Shown here: one piece after another, positions 1 to 4,217 of the stretch
Numbering within the stretch: position 1 is the first letter of the stretch
Layout: every line of letters begins with the position of its first letter
Assembly: GCA_002732845.1 (NCBI GenBank)
Contig: NVSZ01000054.1
Coordinates: forward strand, 1,521 to 8,646
DNA: 7,126 nucleotides
DNA from: Rhodospirillaceae bacterium
GTDB lineage: Bacteria; Pseudomonadota; Alphaproteobacteria; Rhodospirillales; Magnetovibrionaceae
Direction of reading: 5' to 3'
Notes under the pieces: generated by a model
The model's database searches: none
What the model was told of the DNA's origin: nothing
What the model saw: only the letters and a program-made list of their open reading frames with translations
Position numbers and translations under genes: made by a program

Positions 1-2
1 CA

Positions 3-395
3 TCGGATGGCAAGGCTGGATTGGTTATCGCTTTCCAAGACGCTACGGGTGCGGTCGATTCCGCAGGCATTTGTGTGTTCACCACATTTGCGTGGTCGAT
101 GGACGATATCGCTCCGCAAATTGATGCGGCGTGCGAAGGCGATTGGTCTGTTGAACGCTTGTTGCAAGTCGGCGAGCGCATTTGGAACTTGGAACGCAAA
201 TTTAACTTGGACGCGGGCTTTACGGGCAAAGACGATACATTGCCCAAACGCTTGTTAAAAGATGCTGCAAAAACGGGACCGGCCAAAGGCAAAGTCAGCG
301 AGCTGGGCAAGATGTTGCCGGAATATTACAGCTTGCGGGGCTGGACCGAAGACGGTGTTCCGACCAACGAAACCCTTGATCGTTTGATTCTGTAA
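3..395 (+). CDS. aor: Aldehyde:ferredoxin oxidoreductase family tungsten enzyme, C-terminal part (5' end cut by window)
   Basis: The frame is open from the left edge to TAA at 393-395, giving about 130 residues of the C-terminal domain of the AOR family. These enzymes use a bis-pterin tungsten cofactor and one [4Fe-4S] cluster to interconvert aldehydes and carboxylic acids in the cytoplasm. The key motif is D-S-A-G-I-C at 57-74. It matches the family D-x-x-G-(L/I)-C motif, in which Asp contacts the pterin and Cys is the last cluster ligand. The CxxC-type cluster motif and the first pterin motif must lie upstream, outside the window. The tail (MLPEYYSLRGWTEDGVPTNETL) is typical of family ends. 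The next gene begins 20 bases downstream, and it is a flavoprotein of the kind that makes bacterial AORs NAD-dependent. The substrate cannot be told from this fragment. The family call is firm; tungsten rather than molybdenum is inferred from the family. Confidence 0.9.
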   Translation, partial: SDGKAGLVIAFQDATGAVDSAGICVFTTFAWSMDDIAPQIDAACEGDWSVERLLQVGERIWNLERKFNLDAGFTGKDDTLPKRLLKDAAKTGPAKGKVSELGKMLPEYYSLRGWTEDGVPTNETLDRLIL

Positions 396-415
396 CAGCG
401 CAAGAGGTAGCAGGC

Positions 416-1645
416 ATGAGACACGTCATTATCGGGGCTGGCCCCGCCGGGATCACCGCCGCGGAAACTTTACGCAATGCCGACCCGGACGCTCATATCG
501 TCTTGGTCGGTGGTGAAGCTCACCCGCCGTATTCTCGTATGGCTATTCCCTATGTTTTGACGGGTAAAATCGAAGCGCAAGGAACATACCTGCGCCAAGA
601 TCAAAGTCACCTTGAAAACCTGATCATTCATTATGTTCAAGGTCGCGTATCCAAGGTGGATGTGAATCAAAGCCAAGTGATTCTAGCGGATGGTCAGACC
701 TTGCCCTATCACCGTTTGCTGGTGGCCACCGGATCAACACCTATTACGCCGCCCGTGCCGGGGATGGATTTAGACGGTGTGCATCATTGTTGGACTTTGG
801 AAGACGTGGCGGCAATTGCGGCGCGGGCGAAAAAGGGTTCCAATGTTGTGCTGATGGGCGCTGGTTTTATCGGTTGCATCATTTTGGAAAGCTTGGTGGC
901 ACGCGGTGTCAACTTGACCGTGGTCGAAGCCGAAGATCGCATGATCGCCAGAATGATGGATCAAGTCGGTGGCGGTTTGTTAAAAGACTGGGTTAAATCC
1001 AAAGGCGTCAACCTTAAGACTTTAACCAAGGTCACCGGAGTCTCACAAAACGGGGCGGGCTTAACCGTATCCACGGACCGGGGCGAAGATTTAGAGGCTG
1101 ACCTTGTCGTGGTGTCTGTGGGTGTTAAGCCCAACATTGATTTTTTAGACGGAAGCGGCGTTCAAATTGATGCGGGCATTTTGGTCAACGACCGTTTGCA
1201 TACATCGGTCGAAGGTATTTATGCGGCGGGCGACGTCGCCCAGGGTCCAAACTTTGGCGGCGGATTTGAAGTCCACGCCGTGCAACCCACATCGGTTGAT
1301 CACGGACGCATCGCGGCTCTGAACATGGCGGGTTCAGACACCCAATATCAGGGTAGTTTGATGATGAATGTCTTGGATACTTTGGGTCTGGTCACCGCTT
1401 CGTTCGGCGATTGGGCGTCGGAAAAAGATACGGCAACGCAATTGAATGCGGACAAAAGCCGCTATATTAAATTGGCATTCGAAGATGATTGTTTGGTCGG
1501 TGCGTTGTGCATCGGGCGAACTGATCAAATCGGTGTGTTGCGGGGCCTTATTCAAAGCCGTTTGAAATTGGGCGCTTGGAAAGAAAAACTAATCTCTAAC
1601 CCCAGCCTGATTGCCGACGCTTATGTGGCGTGTTTGCACGTCTAG
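416..1645 (+). CDS. aorC: FAD-dependent NAD(P)H oxidoreductase, probable NAD-reactive subunit of the AOR complex (AorC-like)
   Basis: This is a 409-residue pyridine nucleotide-disulfide oxidoreductase-fold protein. An N-terminal FAD Rossmann motif GAGPAG lies at residues 7-12, the ATG motif in LLVATGSTP at ~102-110, the NAD-binding GAGFIG at ~148-153, and the second FAD motif GIYAAGDVA at ~267-275. No redox-active CxxxxC disulfide is visible, so it belongs with the NADH:rubredoxin/nitrite reductase-N-terminal group rather than with dithiol reductases. It has no signal peptide or membrane segment. The ATG start has AAGAGG at ~404-409 as ribosome binding site. Its position directly after the AOR catalytic gene matches the Aromatoleum aromaticum aor operon, where AorC is the FAD subunit that passes electrons between the Fe-S relay and NAD. 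The small Fe-S subunit (AorA) would lie upstream, unseen. The fold is certain; the role as AOR subunit is inferred from context. Confidence 0.85.
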   Translation: MRHVIIGAGPAGITAAETLRNADPDAHIVLVGGEAHPPYSRMAIPYVLTGKIEAQGTYLRQDQSHLENLIIHYVQGRVSKVDVNQSQVILADGQTLPYHRLLVATGSTPITPPVPGMDLDGVHHCWTLEDVAAIAARAKKGSNVVLMGAGFIGCIILESLVARGVNLTVVEAEDRMIARMMDQVGGGLLKDWVKSKGVNLKTLTKVTGVSQNGAGLTVSTDRGEDLEADLVVVSVGVKPNIDFLDGSGVQIDAGILVNDRLHTSVEGIYAAGDVAQGPNFGGGFEVHAVQPTSVDHGRIAALNMAGSDTQYQGSLMMNVLDTLGLVTASFGDWASEKDTATQLNADKSRYIKLAFEDDCLVGALCIGRTDQIGVLRGLIQSRLKLGAWKEKLISNPSLIADAYVACLHV

Positions 1646-1654
1646 GGGGGAACG

Positions 1655-1906
1655 TTGGAAATAACCCTCAAGCTGTTTTCGGTTCTCACCAAACATTTGC
1701 CCGAAAATACCGTGCGCAATGTGGCCCAAATTGTGGTGCCGGACGGCTTGTCCGTTCAGGGCGTGATTGACCACTATAACCTGCCCAATGATTGTTGCCA
1801 TTTGGTGTTGGTTGACGGTGTGTATGTGGCGCCCAGCGAACGCCCCGATCATATTTTAGAACCCGGACAAGCCTTGGCCATTTGGCCGCCTGTTGCCGGG
1901 GGCTGA
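1655..1906 (+). CDS. MoaD/ThiS-family sulfur carrier protein, AOR-associated
   Basis: This 83-residue protein has the beta-grasp pattern of MoaD/ThiS and the diagnostic C-terminus PPVAGG. The terminal Gly-Gly is the residue pair that is adenylated and converted to a thiocarboxylate, which donates sulfur to the dithiolene of molybdopterin or tungstopterin. The start is TTG at 1655, because no ATG precedes the conserved N-terminal strand (EITLKLFSVL). It is preceded by the purine run AGGGGGG at 1644-1650, 4 bases upstream. It begins 9 bases after the flavoprotein stop and ends 2 bases before the next start, so it is tightly within the AOR operon. Dedicated MoaD-like genes are common beside AOR genes and are thought to serve tungsten-cofactor formation. 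It could instead be a general MoaD, but the operon position favours a dedicated role. No MoaE or adenylating E1 partner is in the window. Confidence 0.85.
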   Translation: MEITLKLFSVLTKHLPENTVRNVAQIVVPDGLSVQGVIDHYNLPNDCCHLVLVDGVYVAPSERPDHILEPGQALAIWPPVAGG

Positions 1907-1908
1907 GC

Positions 1909-2193
1909 GTGATCGAGCTCAAAAAGGAAATGGCGCTGACCCGCAAGATGTTTTTAAACACCTTGCCGCGTGCGCTTGATACCGACAATTATACGGTCAA
2001 TGGGGACGTGGTGACGCTGAACAATGGCGGCCAAGTTTTTGAAATCACCTTCATCGAAAAAGCCAACTTTAAACTCGGTGGATTTTCCATTCCGCGCGCG
2101 GACGTGACCTTAAAATTAACCGGCTATAAAGACGATGTCGCCGAGGTCGCCATCAAAAGGTTTGAACGCTATTTCCACCGGGGTGGCGGTTAA
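1909..2193 (+). CDS. Conserved-looking small protein of unknown function, last gene of the AOR operon
   Basis: A 94-residue soluble protein. The chosen start is GTG at 1909, two bases after the MoaD-like stop, with GGGGGC at ~1898-1903 as ribosome binding site. An earlier in-frame TTG at 1882 would overlap the MoaD-like gene by 25 bases, and ATG at 1930 has its purine run too close. The protein has a charged, probably helical N-terminus (IELKKEMALTRKMFLN). Alternating hydrophobic stretches follow, suggesting beta strands (TVNGDVVTLNN, QVFEITFIEK, DVTLKLTGY), and then a basic C-terminal helix. It ends in RGGG. There is no cysteine, no membrane segment and no catalytic motif that I recognise. 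Operon position suggests a role in AOR maturation or assembly; the A. aromaticum aor cluster also carries extra maturation genes after aorC. I cannot assign a function. The Gly-rich tail recalls the carrier protein just upstream but may be chance. Confidence 0.75.
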   Translation: MIELKKEMALTRKMFLNTLPRALDTDNYTVNGDVVTLNNGGQVFEITFIEKANFKLGGFSIPRADVTLKLTGYKDDVAEVAIKRFERYFHRGGG

Positions 2194-2195
2194 TA

Positions 2196-2204
2196 TGCTA
2201 TAAT
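2196..2204 (+). promoter_or_regulatory. Candidate extended -10 promoter for the membrane-protein gene
   Basis: TGCTATAAT at 2196-2204 is an exact extended -10 element (TGn plus consensus TATAAT). It lies immediately after the stop of the AOR-operon gene and ~35 bases before the next ATG. No good -35 hexamer is at the right distance, which extended -10 promoters can tolerate. It would give a short leader starting near 2211. This implies the membrane-protein gene can be transcribed separately from the AOR operon. Confidence 0.5.
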
Positions 2205-2216
2205 GGTGCCCTGAAT

Positions 2217-2233
2217 TCCTCAAAAAGAGGAGG
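2217..2233 (+). promoter_or_regulatory. Strong Shine-Dalgarno that could pair with a preceding anti-SD
   Basis: The ribosome binding site GAGGAGG at 2227-2233 lies 5 bases before the ATG at 2239. TCCTC at 2217-2221 is its exact complement over five pairs, separated by an AAAAA loop (2222-2226), so the leader could fold to hide the site. The stem is short. It may be only an echo of a purine-rich site, and regulation through it is inference. Confidence 0.3.
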
Positions 2234-2238
2234 CCGTT

Positions 2239-2673
2239 ATGTTTCACAATCCCTCTCTGTTCACACGTATCGCCATCGGCAAAGGCATTGGTTTTATCTT
2301 TGGCTTAATTGGTTTCATGACCTTGCCATACTTCTTTCCCGAAGCCGATCTGATGCTCCGCTGGGGCATGTTGCTGTGGTACACAACGTTGGGCGCCATC
2401 GTCGGTGTGTTTGGTGTCATCACCTATCATCCCATCCTTAAACTGCCCCTGCCATGGTGGTTCCGCGCCCCTTTGATTGGCGGCTGGATGAATTTCGTGC
2501 TGACGTTTTTTGCCTATGACGTCATGCAAGCCGTGTTGACGCATATGTTTGGCCCAGATGGCCTGATGAGTTCACCTTTTTGGTTTGTGTCCGAAGGCGC
2601 CCTGATCGGCCTGTTGATCGGTTATGTGGCCACCAAGTTTGGCGGCGAAGGCAAGGAAAGCGTGGATATCTAA
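2239..2673 (+). CDS. Four-helix integral membrane protein of unknown function
   Basis: A 144-residue hydrophobic protein with about four predicted membrane helices: residues ~12-33 (Gly/Ile/Phe-rich), ~42-63 (MLLWYTTLGAIVGVFGVIT), ~78-102 and ~118-136 (GALIGLLIGYVATKF). The helices carry GxxxG-like small-residue patterns (IGKGIG, LIGG, LIGLLIGY), which suggest tight helix packing. A PLPWWFR loop lies between helices 2 and 3. There is no cleavable signal peptide, heme or metal-ligand motif, and the hydrophilic C-terminus (GGEGKESVDI) is short. The start has a near-perfect ribosome binding site. It sits between the AOR operon and the dsrC-like gene on the same strand with its own candidate promoter. 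I do not recognise the family. Transport, membrane anchoring or a structural role are all open. Confidence 0.8.
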   Translation: MFHNPSLFTRIAIGKGIGFIFGLIGFMTLPYFFPEADLMLRWGMLLWYTTLGAIVGVFGVITYHPILKLPLPWWFRAPLIGGWMNFVLTFFAYDVMQAVLTHMFGPDGLMSSPFWFVSEGALIGLLIGYVATKFGGEGKESVDI

Positions 2674-2675
2674 AG

Positions 2676-2713
2676 AAACTTATATGTGAAAAAACTTATA
2701 TAAAACTTGATAT
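2676..2713 (+). repeat. Three short AT-rich direct repeats upstream of the dsrC-like gene
   Basis: AAACTTATAT occurs at 2676-2685 and 2692-2701, and a variant AAACTTGATAT at 2703-2713. Start-to-start spacings are 16 and 11 bases. The repeats lie just upstream of, and overlap, the candidate -35 of the dsrC-like gene, so they could be binding sites for a regulator. The low complexity of AT-rich DNA is an alternative explanation. Confidence 0.4.
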
Positions 2714-2735
2714 CTTCTAAACTGCACCCTATTTA
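2707..2735 (+). promoter_or_regulatory. Candidate sigma-70-type promoter for the dsrC-like gene
   Basis: TTGATA at 2707-2712 and TATTTA at 2730-2735 are separated by exactly 17 bases and resemble -35 and -10 hexamers. Transcription would start near 2742, leaving a ~33-base leader with GGGAGA (2761-2766) as ribosome binding site before the ATG at 2775. AGGAGG at 2735-2740 has no sensible start codon at the right spacing. The call is pattern-based only. Confidence 0.4.
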
Positions 2736-2774
2736 GGAGGCAAGGATACTTTATTTGCACGGGAGATACACCAC

Positions 2775-3071
2775 ATGAGCTTTGATTTTGAAACAGACGG
2801 CGAAGGCTTTTTGCGCAATCGCGACGAATGGACTCCCGAAATTGCTGCCGAAATCGCCAAACGCGATGGTCGTGAATTGACCGAAGAACACATGACGTAC
2901 ATCATGGCCGCGCGCAAAATGTATAACGACGACGGCATCGTTCCGGTGCTTCGTAAATTCACCAAAGCCATGAACGTCGACAAAAAAGTCCTGTTCGACT
3001 CTTTTCAAACCGGCCCGATCAAACTCATCTGCAAATGGGGCGGACTGCCGAAACCTACGGGTTGTGTTTAG
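2775..3071 (+). CDS. DsrC/TusE-family sulfur-relay protein with both conserved cysteines
   Basis: A 98-residue cytoplasmic protein with the hallmark DsrC C-terminal arm GLPKPTGCV. The penultimate Cys97 (CysA) and Cys86 (CysB, in ICKWGG) are 11 residues apart, the DsrC spacing. TusE proteins of tRNA thiolation normally keep only the penultimate Cys, so on cysteines this is DsrC-like. DsrC carries a persulfide or trisulfide between sulfur-metabolism enzymes. The N-terminal half also fits the family (GEGFLRNRDEWTPEIA, ELTEEHMTYI). Compared with classical DsrC of sulfur oxidisers (~112 residues, from memory) it is shorter at the N-terminus and lacks the 7-8-residue loop insertion before the C-terminal arm. 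It stands alone, with no dsrEFH, dsrAB or tus genes around it. It converges on the antitoxin gene with only 9 bases between stops. The family is certain; the role in dissimilatory sulfur metabolism, tRNA modification or regulation is open. Confidence 0.92.
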   Translation: MSFDFETDGEGFLRNRDEWTPEIAAEIAKRDGRELTEEHMTYIMAARKMYNDDGIVPVLRKFTKAMNVDKKVLFDSFQTGPIKLICKWGGLPKPTGCV

Positions 3072-3080
3072 ACTTTTCTG

Positions 3081-3425
3081 TTAGATCAGGTCGTCAATGT
3101 CGAGATCTAAAACATCCGCGAGCTTGCGATAAACGGAAAGCGAGCCTTCTTTCGCTCCGCTTTCAATTTGTGATAAATACCCTTTGGAAATTCCACAAGT
3201 TGCGGCAAGCGCATTTTGTTTGATTTTTCGATAAGTCCGAAAGACGCGCACGGGGTTTTCACCATCCAGAAGACGGTCGAGGACTTCACTGGGGAAGCTT
3301 TCTTCTTTTCCACTACGAGCGAGGGCCAGACGGTCTTCCAAGTCTTCAATCTTAGTCGTTAGGGCCTCATAATCCGCACGGGATATGGCGATTGTTTTTT
3401 GCGCAAGGGCGGTGTGCTGGTTCAT
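3081..3425 (-). CDS. Antitoxin: Phd-like N-terminus fused to an XRE helix-turn-helix domain
   Basis: A 114-residue protein. The start is the ATG at 3425, which overlaps the toxin stop as ATGA; longer in-frame readings would run back through the toxin gene. Residues ~11-36 (TIAISRADYEALTTKIEDLE) resemble the N-terminal strand-helix of Phd/YefM-type antitoxins. Residues ~56-114 form a Cro/cI-type helix-turn-helix (GENPVRVFRTYRKIKQNALA, CGISKGYLSQIESG, KLADVLDLDIDDL). This architecture is common in proteobacterial genes translated directly after a RelE/ParE toxin gene. It should neutralise the toxin and repress the operon through its DNA-binding domain. Toxin-first order is as in higBA. The exact family name is not certain; the role is well supported by the overlapping partner. 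Confidence 0.87.
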   Translation of the reverse strand: MNQHTALAQKTIAISRADYEALTTKIEDLEDRLALARSGKEESFPSEVLDRLLDGENPVRVFRTYRKIKQNALAATCGISKGYLSQIESGAKEGSLSVYRKLADVLDLDIDDLI

Positions 3426-3679
3426 TTGTAAACCTCTCCTCTGGGTGCCACACGAACGACATTCAAAATCTCGATGGTTTGATCTACCGTATAAATAACC
3501 CGCCAATCGCCAGCGCGAAGCCGAAAGGCATTATGTTCCCCTTTAAGGGCGCTAACATTGGCGTGTTCGGCAAAGGGATCAACAGAAATTACATTTATCG
3601 CGTCGCGGATATGTTTGGCTTTTTTAGGCTGCATCCTGCGCAGAACCTTGATTGCCAAACGCGTATATGTTGTTTGCAT
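3422..3679 (-). CDS. RelE/ParE-family toxin of a type II toxin-antitoxin pair
   Basis: An 85-residue protein of the RelE/ParE superfamily, full length for the family. Features are an N-terminal helical hairpin (KVLRRMQPKKAKHIRDAI), LKG at 45-47, then RLRAGDWRVIYTVD (53-66). A final beta strand IEILNVVRVAPRGEVYK follows, with Arg76, Arg80 and Tyr84 near the end. Conserved Arg residues and a C-terminal Tyr resemble the catalytic set of ribosome-dependent RNases such as RelE. Whether it cuts mRNA (RelE-like) or poisons gyrase (ParE-like) cannot be decided from sequence alone. Its stop overlaps the antitoxin ATG (ATGA). The start ATG at 3679 has no convincing ribosome binding site, so initiation may be weak or leaderless. 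Confidence 0.9.
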   Translation of the reverse strand: MQTTYTRLAIKVLRRMQPKKAKHIRDAINVISVDPFAEHANVSALKGEHNAFRLRAGDWRVIYTVDQTIEILNVVRVAPRGEVYK

Positions 3680-3685
3680 GCTTTT

Positions 3686-3713
3686 AGTTTACCATAGGAA
3701 AACATTTGCGCAA
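3686..3713 (-). promoter_or_regulatory. Candidate promoter of the toxin-antitoxin operon
   Basis: On the minus strand, TTGCGC (3713-3708) and TAAACT (3691-3686) are 16 bases apart and resemble -35 and -10 elements. The transcript would start almost at the toxin ATG (3679), giving little or no leader, which agrees with the absence of a ribosome binding site. No clear operator palindrome was recognised. The support is weak. Confidence 0.25.
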
Positions 3714-3727
3714 GATTAAAGTTTTCT

Positions 3728-3840
3728 GTCAGGTAACTTTAGTAGATTATTCTGAACCACACACCCTAATGCCCTTTCCAGAGGAAAAGTTTATGGGGGT
3801 GAATTACATAGGGGATATAGAGACGCAAAAGTGACCTGAC
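3728..3840. repeat. 113-bp element bounded by a 13-bp imperfect inverted repeat, MITE-like or IS-end remnant
   Basis: GTCAGGTAACTTT at 3728-3740 and AAAGTGACCTGAC at 3828-3840 are inverted copies matching at 12 of 13 positions. They begin and end with the same outer GTCAGGT. The interior contains no coding frame and one small internal hairpin (TTTCC-AGA-GGAAA at 3775-3787). No target-site duplication is seen in the immediate flanks (TTTCT on the left, TATAG on the right). It fills most of the gene-free stretch 3680-3856 between the toxin gene and the AT-rich gene. Terminal inverted repeats without a transposase suggest a non-autonomous element or the two ends of a decayed insertion sequence. 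A long-range regulatory hairpin is the alternative. Confidence 0.45.
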
Positions 3841-3856
3841 TATAGTTTATAAGGTT

Positions 3857-4204
3857 CTAAGTACTGTATACGCCGTTTTTATCCCAACTTATCTCTTCGC
3901 CGGATTTCCCTACATTTTTGATCATCAGTTCAACAAGCTCTTCATGTTTGATGAGATACCAATGTCCTGTAGATTTTATTGGAAATGCCATAAAAATCTC
4001 ATTGCCAATATAATGTTTCGCAACAGTTAGTCTGCTTTTGAGTTGGACTTTAAGTGTTTCATTCCCTTTGTAATGATAAGCAAGAAAATCGGCACCATTC
4101 CAATCATCGGATAGTTTAATGCAGTTGAAACCGTATTCGGCAAGTTCCCTTGCAACAATTTGAAAGTTATAGATTTCTTTTTGTTTAGGATTTAATTTTC
4201 TCAA
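3857..4204 (-). CDS. AT-rich hypothetical protein with a possible PD-(D/E)XK nuclease-like core
   Basis: A 115-residue soluble protein. The only upstream in-frame initiator is TTG at 4204. The codon before that is Asn and the one before it is a stop (TGA, 4210-4208), so the gene may instead be 5'-truncated. An early helix (EIYNFQIVARELAEYGFNCI) is followed by WNGAD (Asp39) and, after a short strand, KVQLKSRL with Gln54-x-Lys56. The spacing helix, Asp, then (E/Q)xK is that of PD-(D/E)XK nuclease-fold proteins, with Gln in place of the acidic residue. It is visibly AT-rich: bases 3961-4020 have 18 of 60 G/C, against 37 of 60 at 5281-5340 in the neighbouring formate dehydrogenase gene. That suggests horizontal acquisition. 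It starts 13 bases after the formate dehydrogenase stop with a poor ribosome binding site. The nuclease assignment is tentative. Confidence 0.6.
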   Translation of the reverse strand: MRKLNPKQKEIYNFQIVARELAEYGFNCIKLSDDWNGADFLAYHYKGNETLKVQLKSRLTVAKHYIGNEIFMAFPIKSTGHWYLIKHEELVELMIKNVGKSGEEISWDKNGVYST

Positions 4205-4217
4205 GTTTCATACTCGT

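Noticed and set aside
7..258. Alternative-frame 83-codon reading at the left edge
   Set aside because: The frame starting at 3 carries the AOR D-x-x-G-x-C motif over the same bases.
2680..2703. TTATAT...ATATAA hairpin as a terminator after the membrane-protein gene
   Set aside because: The stem is six A-T pairs with a 12-base loop and no U tract, too weak for an intrinsic terminator.
2707..2720. FNR-like half site TTGAT before dsrC
   Set aside because: The second half (TCTAA) departs from ATCAA at several positions, and the TTGAT is already used by the candidate -35.
3072..3080. Terminator between dsrC and the antitoxin gene
   Set aside because: The converging stops are only 9 bases apart and no hairpin is visible there.
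3392..3697. Plus-strand 101-codon frame across the toxin gene
   Set aside because: It is antisense to a clearly recognisable toxin and antitoxin junction and shows no protein family features.
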